64,000 bases of DNA, from positions 6,882,001 to 6,946,000 of the forward strand of contig OZ316897.1 of NCBI GenBank assembly GCA_973895155.1. Direction: 5' to 3'. The translations under genes were made by a program, and so were the position numbers. Below, in pieces: positions 33,609 through 46,027 of this stretch; the stretch's first letter is position 1, and every line of letters begins with the position of its first letter. This DNA comes from Marsupella aquatica (Eukaryota > Marchantiophyta). The notes under the pieces are model-generated. The model did not search any database. It had not been told where the DNA came from and worked only from the letters and a program-made list of their open reading frames with translations.

Positions 33609-33624
33609 GTTCCGGCGGCGGAAC
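33609..33624 (+). promoter_or_regulatory. Conserved LTR stem-loop, element D
   Basis: GTTCCGGCGGCGGAAC forms a 6-bp stem with a GCGG loop and is followed by ACAAACCATACCTA. An upstream stem GGCTTAG...TTAAGCC lies at 33560-33579. Equivalent structures occur in LTRs A, B, C and E. Confidence 0.65.
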
Positions 33625-33798
33625 ACAAACCATACCTAGGAGGTGTCCGTATTTAGCAGTATGCGCACTTAGCGCTAGTTTACGAGAGTAAGGTGCATTA
33701 CGTGCTTCCCTTCCTGCCCGAACCCCCAGATTTACGAGGGATGTGCCCGTCTAAACTGAAGTCTGAGTTAAGGCCGCAGCCGATGATGTGACAAGAAT

Positions 33799-34452
33799 AC
33801 TTAGGGTTCATCCTTCGAATCGGTTGTCGAAATGATTTGGCCCCTAACATGAGATTCGGTGTTCTCCTAGTTTTGGGTCTACTCCCTTCAGATCTTGGTG
33901 ACTCCAGGCGAACACATCCTGAAATTCAATTAGTAATTCACTGATCTCTTTCTCGAGCTCAGGTGCTAGGTCCCGCCCCAAATTCAGTTCCCTTCCTTCT
34001 CCTAAGTCGAGCTTCCGGTATTGCCGTGCTTGAATCATATTAATCTGCTTCTTCAAATTTGGGTCCAACCCGGCCTCCAGCCTCTCTAGTCTCATACCTC
34101 CATAGACTGGAATCTCGGCGGTACTAGCCGAATTGGTTGACTGGAGTTCTCCCTGGTTATTAACAGACTGTTTCCTTACCGTTCTGCTTGGTTTTGCATT
34201 GGTTGTCGGCTCCCTTTCTTGACTCGGCTCTGGTTTCTTTCCGTGCATCTTATCTATTCCTGTTTCCTGAGGGTCAGGCCGTCGTGCTCTTTCGGCTTCT
34301 AATAGGGCCTCAATTTGTTCTGCCCTTGTGATCGGCTTGTAAGCCGATCCTTTGGTATTTAATTTGTTGCCAATGATAGACGGCGTTGTGGATCCTGTCG
34401 GCTCTGCCACAACGCCCAAGGAAAATCCACTGTCTCTGGTGTAGCTCCCCAC
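33799..34452 (-). pseudogene. Ty3 pol N-terminal region (AB)
   Basis: The frame opens upstream of 34452 and runs to the D insertion. It covers the segment before RT (IPVYGGMRLERLEAGLDPNL, ELLIEFQDVFAWSHQDLKG). It overlaps the end of the protease frame by about 94 bases in a different phase, as in element C. Confidence 0.8.
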
Positions 34453-35555
34453 CTAGTCATTTCTAGCCGATCCGCCTCTTGTGTCTCCTCCAGAATTGAA
34501 GCTAAAAATGTTGACTCTATGGCAAAGCAATCCTCAGTCTCTTCTTCACCTTCCTCCAGGTTACTCTCCATAGGTTCGTGCCATAGTCCGTTGGGGGGTA
34601 CCTCCGATCCAAACACACTTTCTTCGGTTAGGTCAGTGAGGCATTCTAACCAATGTACTTCATTGGCTGACTCGAGTCCACTATCGTACCCATCTACTTT
34701 CCTGATGCTTTGCCTACAGTCATCCTTAGTGTCCCAGGACACCGTGATAGAGGGGGTCCCAAAAGTGAACTTCTTCTTACCCCAATCTTCTATTACCTTG
34801 GCTATGTACAGCCACGGCCTGCCAATTAATATTCGGAACGACGTAGGATTTACTGGCTTCATTACTACATAGTTAATGCTAAAGAAGATACCTCCTATCT
34901 CAGTCTTGATGCCAGTTAACACCCCCGTGGGAATGACCTGATACCCATTGGCCATGTTTAACACTCTTCCAGTCATCTTCGGCGTTAGACCCCATCCTTT
35001 TGCTGTTGAATCAATCATAATACATACCCCGGATCCTCCATCAATGGGTACCCGCAATAATATTTCTCCTTGAATCATTAATGGTAATGCTGGGGCTCCT
35101 TGATCTTCTTCTATCATCAGCACATCGGATCTGGTTGCTACCTTGGGTAATCTTGGTTGGCCAAGAATTGCCTTCCTTAACTGCTTCCGGAAGTACGGGC
35201 TATTTTTCAATAGTTGACCTACTGTTACCGAGACTCTAGATTCTAGCACATCTTTAGCCAGGTCATAGGGAACTATCGGCTTCTCTTCTGGCGGTGTCTT
35301 CATCTTGGCTTCGACCTGTTTCTTCACGCTGGTTTCCACAGCCGTTGGATCCTCCAAAGCAAACAGTGCTTTTGCTCGTTCCACATCCTTGGCTATGGCT
35401 TCGGTATTCTCCAGGGTTTCTAATTCTCGCAGTTGTTCCTTAACACTAGCCGTAATAGCGGGGTAGAACAACTTAGGGTGATCTTGATTGAAATCGTTGT
35501 CCTGTGAAGGATTGGGGTCACTGGTGAGCTCATGGCTTACCTGTGTTGCCGGCAC
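34359..35555 (-). pseudogene. Ty3 aspartic protease region (AB)
   Basis: The frame contains VPIDGGSGVCIMIDSTAKGW, matching the retropepsin active-site region, and IGRPWL further on. It would process the polyprotein. It appears open through the protease itself, but its upstream junction with gag is broken by a TGA near 35661 (CGA in element C). Confidence 0.75.
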
Positions 35556-35660
35556 CTTTCCTTCCCCTTCCGTCGATGTTGACGAAGAGTTGATTCTTTC
35601 TTCCTTATCCTTCCCTTTATTTTTGGCCAGCCCATCCCACCTTTCCTTCCTTCTGGTGGA

Positions 35661-37345
35661 TCAAGTAGAGACCCGATAGCAATCATGATCCAAATCTTCT
35701 TCTGAAAATGTTGATAAGGCCTCGGCCTCATCATCAGATGGTCCGAACTCTGGCTCGGCATCCGTTTGCCATCCGAGTTTGATGTGGTTGATTTGAACTC
35801 CTCCGGGGGTAGTACCTGGCGGTAAAACTTTGACTGGCAAGAGCTTATGATTTGCGGCCAGGCCGGCCAACCAAGTAGGACATTGTCCTAGCATGTGACC
35901 CTCCTGTCGGCATCCCATACATAGCTGAGCTGGTTGTCCATCACCTTGTTTGTGTGCATTCGGGCATTCTCTAGCAAAATGACCAGGTTGACCACAATTA
36001 TAGCATGCCGCAAATCTTTGCACATTTGGCCTAGGAGGTACTGACGGATTTTGAATAATCCGAGGATACATCTCTCCCGGATTGTTCCTTAATCCGACCA
36101 GAGAGATGCAGGTCTATTGGATAAGTCTCGTGCTCCAGTCTCACTGATGCCGAAAACACTATCAACGGCATCCCCTAAAAAGTACTCTACTTCTCCCTGA
36201 CATGGTCTAGCCTCAGCCACATGCCGAACATGACTAGTATTAAGTTTTGGACACACATCCTTATGGTGTCCGGTTTTATAACATAAGGCACACCATACAG
36301 AGCTATCCTCCTGTACTACCTTCTTCTTTGGTTTTACCTCTGCTATTATAGCCTTAAGCTGCTCGGTAAGGGCTACAATGTTATCTGGTGTTTTAGCCTC
36401 TAGTTTGACTTTCAACTTCCCCCTCCTTCTACCCTTCTTTTTCCTAGTTTTTTCTTCTTCAGAACTAGAAGATGACTCACTCTTGCTACTCCCACTATCC
36501 GAGCTTGAGTTATCACTTCTTGACTTCTTAGAATGTTTCTTTTTCTTATCTTTTTTCTTATGGGGTGATCCCTCCTCCGATGAGGAACTCTCAGACTTAA
36601 GCTGTTTCTTCCGGCTTGTGATATTTGCATTAATATATAATTGAATATCCTTAATTGCCTCGGCTAAAGTCTCTGGATTCTCCTTCCTAATTGCAAAACT
36701 CATCTTTTGTGGCAAAGCATTCACTAACCATTGAAGTTGCATACCTTCAGATGCATTGGTCTTTGTACGTCTTACCAACTTTTGGAAGCGTTGCAAGAAC
36801 TTCTTGAAGGATTTGTTCTCCTTGAACCGAAGTCGTCCCAACTTCAGCACTGCTAACTCTGAAGTTCCAATGGGTCAAAACTCCTTGACAAATAGTGATC
36901 TGAAAGTATTCCATATGGCTTGATCTTCCACATCCAAGGCTCTGTACCAAGGCCTAGCCTCACCTTTGAACAGGCCAGGAAGAATTTGCATCTTGATGGC
37001 CGATTCTCTATTTGCTGCAGCAGTTCCTTCGAAGTCATCCAACCATTCGTCCGGATCCTCATCTCCTCTACCATGAAAGGCCTAATGAATGCGTGACCAT
37101 TGGCTCAGTCTGGTCCCTGGCCTCTCGTCTGGCCGTGCCTCTGGTTCCCCCATGTCGGTTGGAGACTCACTTCTCCTTACCGACTCTTCTTCTGGTATGT
37201 CTTCTTCGATGCCACTTTCAGTTACGGAGCTACTAGCTCTTTCTGCCCCTCTCAGTCGTTGTGTATCATGCCACCCGGTGAGCTGCTGCAGACGAGCTCT
37301 CTCCCGTTGAATCGCTCTTTCCTCCCTTGGTGTAGGTTCAGTCAT
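35661..37345 (-). pseudogene. Ty3 gag with zinc knuckles (AB)
   Basis: The start is ATG 37345 (MTEPTPREERAIQRERARLQ). The capsid-type region (WLDDFEGT; LRFKENKSFKKFLQRF) is followed by a Ser/Lys-rich stretch and two zinc knuckles (CYNCGQPGHFARECP and CMGCRQEGHMLGQCP). Stops occur at 37082 (TAG) and 36875-36877 (TGA for CGA), and there is a one-base loss near 36090. Gag would package the element RNA. Confidence 0.8.
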
Positions 37346-37389
37346 TACCTACGCTTCCTTCCTAACTTCATATCTCACGGCTTAAGAAA

Positions 37390-37414
37390 TGCCCCCTCCA
37401 TCTAGCACCAAAAA
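37390..37414 (-). other. Primer-binding-site region of AB
   Basis: Directly after the LTR end the minus strand reads TTTTTGGTGCTAGATGGAGG, nearly the same as element C at 53291. The tRNA was not identified. Confidence 0.6.
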
Positions 37415-40139
37415 TGTGGTGCGTCCCCTGCCTCCCCAAACCAAAGAAACCCCCTTGCTCAAGCCGATTCCCATAGGTTTCGTCCTTGGCGAGGCCGTTT
37501 CCGCGGCTTAGCGACATGGGACGCTGCTAATTTCTCCTTCAACTACTTCTCTTAACATTTTACACACATATACTGGACAGATCCTTCATCGGGTCATGAG
37601 ATACTTAGCCGGCCTATTCTAGTCCCTCCCTTGTATTCCTCTCCTGGTCTTCCATTAGGTATGTTTGGATTCCGCCGCTGGAATGATCCCCAATTGGCTT
37701 GGTTAAGCCGCTAAGACCTCTCTCAGCTCGACACATCCAACTCTCACTTCCCTGCTTACTTCTATTCCTCTATTAGTTGATGTGGGCACTCTTCACACGA
37801 GTTAATGCGACACACAAATAGCAAAACGACTCCTTCTGACTGAGTTATACCATGCACTTGTAATACAAACAGTACATCTTATACACAAGCTCTACGAACT
37901 AAGCCGTGAGGCCAACTCTATTCAGTTCTTAGGTATGAGGAAACATGAATATACACAAGGGTCACTGTATAACTAACCGAGAGCTTCTCTTACTACTTGA
38001 TCCCAGCCCTGCTGGTGCAACTAAAAACTTGCTAAAGAAGAGGCCCTGAACTCCCCGCAGCCCAGGTACTTATCCTGGTTGTGGATCCGCCTGATTCCTT
38101 GTAGCGTAAGCCTAATCTATTGTAATCTACCTAACTGTAATCTACCTATATACAGCGAGGCAGGAGCACAAGTGTCACCCTCACCCGTGGATCCAAAATC
38201 CCACTAATCTAAGTGTCAGGGCCGTCTCCTGGTCCTGATCCTAAGTCTAAACTAACTTGGAGATCAGCGCCCGCCCTGCCCACTCACGCCTCCTACCTCC
38301 ACGTCCGCCCTCCCTAAAAGGGACGGCGCCCTTACACCGTCACGACACCGGTGGCGGGTCCTCAATGAACGCCCCCAACGCTTCCTCCGCAACCACTGCC
38401 GTTGATCCGTCCGCTGATAGATTACCTGCCCCTGACCGAGTCAACTCTTCATCGGCCTGACTGGGTCCACCCTCGGCTTTGGCCTCAGCATCGGTCACGA
38501 CCTCTGATACGGCTACGGCCTCCCCGACATGTTCTAGTGGAGGATTCGGTACCTCGGCAGCATTATTGGTTCTCCCAGTCTCGGCCTTGCCATCTCCATT
38601 TCCTAGGACTGGTGGATCCACTGCCGTGCCGATGCCGGAGATTGGTGTTGGGTTTATCTTCTCGGTCACAACGGCTTGAGAAGCCGTATAACTTCCAGAC
38701 CTAGAAGGTTTCTGCTTCTTCTTCTTCCCTATTTCGACAGCCGGTTCCTTCCCCTTGCCACTTACCTCCAGCACCGGGGTGAGTGTCCCAGCTTGTCCTG
38801 CGGCCAATACTACCCCTGGTAACTGGGTTCCCCCAATTGGAGTTGGACCTGATGAAGCCAAGCATTTAAATACTGCGGCTTGTGTCTTCAGCCTCTTCGT
38901 TTGGTTGTCAGCCCGCCGCTGTAGGTTCTCCATCTTCCTCGTGATTTCCTCCAACTCCTCCTGGGTCTCGTCCAGGTCCTTGTGCGCCTCCTCCAGCTCC
39001 TTATTGGCTTCCTCCAATTCTTTCTTTAAGGTAGCCCTCTCCTCCTGGGTTGCTCTTAGCTCCTTGTCGAGCTCCGCTACGACCACAGACTCCATCTTAT
39101 TCATCTTGGCATAAGTCTAGTCGAGCTGGTCGTCCTTTTCACGCAGGTCGGCCTTGAAGCTGGCCGTCAAGGACGCAAGCTCCTGCTGCAGCGTAATAAT
39201 CCCTTGATAGGATTTCCCTAACTCTGCTTCCTTCTGCTCAAGGGCTCCACGGATATCTTCAAGCTCTCCTTTCAACGCCCTCTCCCTTCTCTGAGTCTCC
39301 GCATGGTCCGGTTGTTGGCGGTTAAATGGGCCTCCTCTGCGTCCTTTAGCTCCCGCTTCCATTTCTCTCTTTCTTTGATTGCGCCGAACCAACTCTCCTT
39401 GGGTCTGAGTCAGTTTATCTTTGATAATCTGATTGTCAGACTGAGCGGTATCCAACTGCCCCTGCATGATGTTTAGCTCATGCCGCTTAATCCGCAACTC
39501 ATCTTGGGCTTTCTTGGCCGCCTTCAGGTCTTCCACCTCGGCTTCCATCTCCCTAAGCCGCCGGATGACCTCGTCCTTCTTGCTTCTCTCCAAGGCCACC
39601 GCTTCTTCTAATCGGTGCTTTTCCAACATCCCCCTCTGGAAAAAGGGTCCCTGCTCCAACTCCTCCCCAAAGATGCTGAGCGCCAGGTCCCCACACATCT
39701 CCCCGTACTCCATGGCTCTATCCTTAGCATAGGTGGAGTAACTAGAAGTCATCGGCATCAACCACCGCGGCCTCTGCTCCCAAGCCGTCTTGCGGATTTC
39801 TTCTATGGTGGCAAGAGGGTTGCTTCTTTTTTTGGCAAGCCGCCTGATGTCCTCCGGCCAATCTCCTCCTGGTAAATCCTTCTCTCTAGCCAGGGCTGCC
39901 TTCTCTTCCTCCCTAAGTCGCTCCCGAAATTCTTGTGCCGTCTGCTTTATGCCGTCAAAGCTCGGGGGAGCAACCTCTGGTGGGGGAGACTCGGGGTTAC
40001 TCTGTAAGTAGTGAGTAATTCCAAAAGTATAAAGAAACTGGGAATTTTTTTTAAAAAATTGAGGTATATAAACTATGTTTACTGCTAACCGTAGAGTAAA
40101 CTGCATTCCGACTAAACTCTGACAATTTACAAGTCTCTA

Positions 40140-40265
40140 AGTAAACTTCTTACGAGTTTACTAGTTTACTTGATTACGGGTTTACGGGTTGACGAGTATC
40201 GACCACGAATGTAATTACTGGATTACGGGCTTACGAGTTGACGACTTACGAGTTAAGGGTTACAA
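40140..40265. repeat. TTACGAG-type short repeats, 5' side of F
   Basis: Variants of TTTACGAGTTTACTAGTT and TTACGGGTTTACGGGTTGACG recur here and again at 43100-43190 and 46120-46150. The copia element G used a TTTAC unit of the second array as its target. Confidence 0.7.
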
Positions 40266-40342
40266 GTTTGCGGTGTGCGAAGGAGCCTTACGATCGCGAC
40301 GTCTTACGGCTATCTCAATGGACCTTTCTACGGGTTGGGAGT

Positions 40343-42889
40343 ATGCGACGAGAGCAGCTAAAGCGCAATAGAGAAATGCGCCTTGTTAAGATCTCTTCTG
40401 CCTCTATCTTATTCCACGATCTTAGTAGCAACTCGAGCAACAAGAACATCCGGAGAACCAGCTATGGCAGACCTCGAGCTGATGAGCAGTACCGCGTTGA
40501 ATCCCTGGTGTTTCCCAAGGCAGTGTTGGTCCGAATCCCACAGGCGCCCGATAGCTACACCAATTTAAGGATGATGCTACAGCAACTGGGGTTAGAACTC
40601 CTCTTGCATATACCATGGAATGTGGAGTTAGACACATACTTGCAAGATTTTGTCAAAGGCACTACTATTTCCCCTGAATTCCATCAAACAATCCGAGCTC
40701 AACCAAGTCTGTGGACAGTAGAACAGATTTCTTTTGCCTTTGGTTGCTCATCAGAAGGATCGGCATTGTATTCCAAGAAGGACTTGTCATCTCCTTACTT
40801 CTCTGGAATCAGAAACCTGGCAAATGGATGGAATCTGACTCAGTGCAATTACCCTGATCTGAGAATTCTTTTGGAATTTCTAGTACCCATTCTCCATCTG
40901 AAAAAGCCAACTATCTGCCCTGTGTCCTTGGCTAACACTATTGTAGCTGCTCAAAGTGGAGTTATAAAAGTAAATTGGGCCCTACTTTTATTTAACGTTA
41001 TGAAAGATCAAGTGAGGAGCTTGAAAGCAGGGAGGACTACTTACTTACAACATTATCTCTCTCAACTCTATTATACCTATGACTGTTTACATTTTGAGGA
41101 GAGAACAGAAAGGGGATTACTTCTGATCGAGATGGGCATTGAGGAAGAAATCGATGTGGAAGAACCAGTGGATGCCATTTCCCTGAAATCCAATAATGAG
41201 GATATTGATATGGATATAGAAAATGTATCTGTAGGAGATCTTGAAGCTTTGCCTGAACACAACTTGGAGTTAGTCCACCACCCTCTGAATAACCAAGTGT
41301 ACTCACGAGAAGTCAGCATGGGAGAACAACCTGCAGCTGAAGAAGATGAAGAGGATGAAGACCTCTTTGAGCAACAAGAGCATATTGCGGAACCAACAAT
41401 TGCTGTCATCCTAAGGACCAACTCGCCCACTCCTTCGAAAGCAGAATCAAATCAGCAACTTATTGATAAGTTGATATCTCTTCTCAGTTGTAGTGATGAT
41501 GGACTCTATGATGCTGTTAATGATTTAAGAATGGAAGTTGTCAGCTTGCAGTCACCATTCCCTGACCAGTTAAGCCCTATCAGGATGATCTCCCCCCCAG
41601 GAGAATCAACACCAATGGAATATGTGACTCTCACCCTTGCTACTCAACAGGTCCCTCTTCTAAAAACAAGTGACCTTGTTCCAGTGACAGAAGGTATCAG
41701 TTGTGCAGCTATCGTAGATGATCTACTAGAGATACTACAGTGTGAACCTCGACAGATAACATCTGTGGTCAGCAACTTAGTGCAGCAATGTCCAACTGCT
41801 ACACCTTCTCTTAGTCCAAGTTCCCACCCTTACAGTCTTGATTCCAACTACGAACCCACAAAAGGACCGCTCTACAATCAGCCACAGTATGAGCATCCTT
41901 ACGTTCGAGAGGATCTACCTGAAGATTCTGATCCACCCTCTGATTTTAATTCCATTCGATCTTATGATAACTCCTTAACACCGTCACCAAGGCAGGGATT
42001 TGAAGATGTTGATACTGCCTTAAGATCCAATCCAAACTTAGTAGCAGTTATCACCTCGTCTACTCAGACCCCCCGGAATGCTGTTATCGAGAACAAATAC
42101 CTGAGACCCCCCGAATTCCAAGTACGCAGGTATGTGGAAACCTGTAAGATTATGCAGGCCAACAGACCACCGGTTGGAGAGTTCTAAAGATATTATTATA
42201 TCAAGAAGACGGAGGCCAGTTATATCTTCGACCTCAGGTGTTTTGGGACTTCCAGGGTGGAGATGGCACAATTTGATGAGTTCTGGACTGACTCTCTCTA
42301 CTTCCGACCTACTCTTGCTATGATGCTACTTCAAGGTGATGTGGAGGTAGAGGATCCAGATTTGGTTTTGGCATACTTCGGAAACTTTGCAGCCTATGCC
42401 CTGGATTTTGTGATTTCTTTCCTGATGCAGAGTAAGAAGTCTACTGCTCTACAACATGATTACATTCCTCAAGAGCCCAAAGTTACCCTTGTTTCAACCA
42501 GTTCATTGGCTGAGAAATAGAGGATTTGGAATAATGTCACCACTCAGACCTTGACACACTTCAACCGGTACTTCAGAGATGTCAGATGGAGACTTCGACC
42601 TTTCTATTCTAGGATGATGAATAGTGATGAGTTCCTGTATCATTATCCCCAAGTATATGCTGCTACCTGCAACAACTATGATGTGATCGGAATGTACAGA
42701 GAAGCTCTTCGTATAGATTCATGTTATTTGATGAAGAGAATGCCTTTGATGTATCCTGAGAGACAACTGAGATGTCTACCTTACTCCAGAGGATCCCCAC
42801 GCCAAGCTGAGCTAATCGAAGGTACACAGAATCGAACTGTTACCCTTGTGGAGTTACTCGAACCAGAGGACATCCGACAACAAGCTTGA
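40343..42889 (+). pseudogene. ORF-X relative in solo LTR F
   Basis: A single frame of about 848 codons runs from ATG 40343 (MRREQLKRNREMRLVK) to the stop at 42889, with two stops inside it (TAA 42185-42187 and TAG 42518-42520). The first third shares the layout of the ORF-X globular domain: HIPWNVELDTYLQDFVKGTT, then WTVEQISFAFGCSSEG, then a helical segment. An acidic middle (EEDEEDEDLFEQQEH) and a C-terminal part without clear coiled coil follow. I recognise no enzyme motif. Confidence 0.6.
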
Positions 42890-43542
42890 AGAAGTCTTCA
42901 AGTGTTTTTAGTTAGTTTTTAGAGTAGTGCATCTCATCTGATTTTTATAAAAGCATTCTAGAGCTTTGGAAGCTGTCATACTTCTTTTGTGTATAGTCTG
43001 TACCTAGGAAAACCTCCTGGAAAAATCTCAGAGTTTTCTGACTTATAGTTAGGAAGTTAAAAATAGTTGAATTCATCAAGTCTTTACTTTACCGCTATTA
43101 CGAGTTACAAGTCAATGACTTTACGAGTTTACGACTTTTACGAGTTTACTAGTTTAATAGTTTACTAGTTTACGAGTATAAATCATTTACTGTTAGAATA
43201 CACTTAACTCTAACTCATAGAGTGATACAAAGGGGTATATAGGGACTAGATATAGAGGGTCATGAGACTAGGAGAAGGTAGTTATAACCATCCAATGTGT
43301 AACACCTTATAAGCCACATTGGCTCATGAAAGCATTATCCTTGTGTTGTTGGTGTATGAACTATAACCATCATCTAACACGTTATCAGCACACGATTTTG
43401 CTCCTCCAACAACTCTCGAGCTACTCATAGGCCCCTTGTGATTTTTTTTTTTCCTATTCCTGTGAACGAAGCATCGAACGACATTCCCCAAGACACATCT
43501 TTCTTTTCTTTTGCCAATTACACCACAAAAATTTTCATCGAC

Positions 43543-45340
43543 TATGACAACATTGGAGAAGCTCCAATTCCCATTGCTCGCAACAGATGGCGACAATTAT
43601 TTCTCTTGGGCACAGAATACAGAAATTGTTCTCAACATGAAAGGCCTCGGCGACATTATCTTAGCAGATATCAATGGCACATTACAACAAAAGGCTCAGG
43701 CACTGTATATCATTCGCCATCACCTCGCTGCCGAACTACAACTTGAATACCTTACAGAGTTTAATCCCCGAGCCCTATGGGACGCTCTCAAATTGAGGTT
43801 CGACCATCTGCGCCTAATTTCCCTACCAGCTGCACAAAATGAATGGATTCATTTACGAGTTCTGGACTACCCTACAATTGCCAAATTCAATAGCGCCTTA
43901 TTTCGGATAACTGCTCAGCTAGCAGCCTGCGGCGAACCAATCGATGAAGCAGCAAAGATCGAAAAGACTCTTTCTACATTCTCGGCAGCGAACATGCAAT
44001 TATCGCAGATTTATAGACAACGCCATTTCACCCAATTCTCAGATTTGATTGCAGTCATGCTCCTGGCTGAAAAGAATGACCTCCTCCTTTTGAGGAACTC
44101 TCGCGAGCGACCACCAGGCACGCTTCCTAAACCGGAAATACAATTCACGAATACCAATAGAGGTAATTCCTCCCACAATCGACCTCGTGGCCAATTTAAA
44201 GGCAACCCAAGTCGTTTCAATAAATTCCACAAGAGACAACAATTTCGCACAGACAAAGGCAAAAACTTCAAGCCTCCCATGAATTCTTGGCATCGTAACC
44301 CCAACCATCTGCCAAATAAACCTGCACAGAATTATCCCACAAATAATCAACCCAAGTGCTTCCGTTGCGGTGGGACAGGGCATATCCAAAAGAATTGCAG
44401 AGTTCAAGCCCACCTAGTCAAACTATACCAGGCCTCCCTCACAACATCCAACACCTTAACAGCCGCACACCACTTGGAGATCGACGACGATCTCTCCAGA
44501 TACACGCTTGCACCTCCCCCACCAGAGGTTCATATAATATCACATGAAGTAAATGACACATCTCTCGCCGGTGCTGATATTTGCATTCTTGACAGCGGCA
44601 CTTCTCACTCAATCCTAAAAGACAAATGTTATTTCCAGCACATATACCCATCAAATAGACCTGTGACTACTATCACAGGTATAAACCAATTAGAGGAAGG
44701 CCATGGACCTGCCCAACTTACCCTTCCTCAAGGCACAACCATTAAAATTGCATCTGCCATATATGCCCCACTCGCGACACGGAACTTACTAAGTTTCCAT
44801 GATGTCCGCCAAAACAATCTCCATATACGCTCGGCACCCGACAACCACATAAACTCTCTACAGATTTTTCGAGAAACTGATAATGGCCCCATCACACTAG
44901 AGACATTACCACTCCATCCCCCCGGCGTTTATGCCACTAAGATCATGTCTTACAATTCCCAACGACAACCCTTATCACCCATAGAACTATGGCACTTCCG
45001 CCTTGGCCACCCTGGCCCAGGAATGTACCACAAAATCCTCAAGAACACCACGGGCATTCCCCAAGGAGTCCATCCATCATCTAAACATGAGACATGCATC
45101 CCATGTGCACAAGGCAAATTGATTACAATGCCTGCCACCACTAAAAACACCTACCACATACCTGATTTCCTCTCACAGATAAACGTGGATGTCTGCGGCC
45201 CAATAGACCCACCAAGTGGACCATTTCGGTTCTTCCTAGTGATGATATGCTCATCCACGAAATGGTCCTCGGTCTCACTAATCTCCACCCAAAATCTGGT
45301 ACTTGCTCGCCTACTAACTCAGATTATACGCCCAAGAACT
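43543..45340 (+). pseudogene. Copia gag-protease-integrase, truncated pol
   Basis: The reading frame (43511-45436; first ATG at 43543, MTTLEKLQFPLLATDGDNYF) covers a copia-type gag, a zinc knuckle CFRCGGTGHIQKNC, the protease site ILDSGTSHSIL, the pre-integrase LWHFRLGHPGPGMY with CIPCAQGK, and the first integrase Asp in NVDVCGPI. After about 45340 the frame passes into T-rich non-pol sequence, so the rest of integrase, RT and RNase H are missing. The element cannot move alone. Confidence 0.8.
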
Positions 45341-45344
45341 CATT

Positions 45345-46027
45345 TTTTGGTTTTTTTTTTTTTGATTTTTTTTCGGTCCGTACGCCCGTCTCGGCGAGGT
45401 CAGCCGAGATTGAATCAACCTCGGTTGCCCAGCTGAGATGAGCGGAAGGTCGAAGGCCCCATCTCAACTCCTCAACTGAGATTTAAAAAAATTTGAGATA
45501 ACTGATATCAGCGACTGATATCAGTTATCAGTCACTGATAACTGATGATGTTGTGTACCCCATGAATATCTTGTATGAATGTCAATTGGATTTGTGATAT
45601 ATATCGAATGTTCCTTTAAGTTTTCATTCAGCAAATCTATTGAATGGCTTTGTAATGTATGAGTTTTATCTATCATGATCACTTAAATTTTATTTTTTTC
45701 CAAATTTTTTTTCAGTCCGTACGCCCCATCTTGGCGAGGGCAGCTGAGATGGGGAAAAAAATTTCAAATTTTTTTTTTCAAAATTTTTTTTTTCGGGAAA
45801 TTTTTGGGGGGATTTTTTTGGGGGATTTTTTTTTGGTCCATACACCCATCTCGGCGAGGTCAGCCGAGATTGAATCAACCTCGGCTGTCCAGCTGAGATG
45901 AGCGAAAGTTCGAAGGCCCCATCTCAACTCCTCAGTTGAGATTCTAAAATTTTTAAGATAACTGATATCAGTTATCAGTCACTGATATCAGTTATCAGTC
46001 ACTGATAACTGATGATGTTGTGTACCC
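45345..46027. repeat. Duplicated segment with inverted repeats in copia G
   Basis: Two copies (about 45370-45560 and 45835-46027) share CATCTCGGCGAGGTCAGCCG, a CAGCTGAGATGAGCG block and a terminal ACTGATATCAGTTATCAGTC array ending GTTGTGTACCCC. They are separated by T-runs. The second copy joins directly to the partial 3' LTR. Confidence 0.75.

Larger units (their letters stand above)
29800..33793 (+). mobile_element. Solo LTR D (4.0 kb) with its own ORF
   Basis: Flanked by AGAAT (29795-29799 and 33794-33798), it starts TGTGACACTG and ends GATGTGACA. These ends are TG...CA but not inverted repeats, and there is no internal LTR pair, so a solo LTR fits best. It holds a diverged relative of ORF-X and, near the 3' end, the conserved stem-loops (33560-33579 and 33609-33624). 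The sequence 29800-30266 before the ORF and 32900-33550 after it holds no further gene I can support. Confidence 0.75.

Noticed and set aside
29800-33793. Element D as a DNA transposon with terminal repeats TGTGACA
   Set aside because: Both ends read TGTGACA or GTGACA on the same strand, so they are not inverted. The 5-base duplication and TG...CA ends fit an LTR.
36412-36630. Ser/Lys-rich gag stretch as an SR splicing protein
   Set aside because: It lies inside the gag frame between the capsid region and the zinc knuckles in both AB and C.
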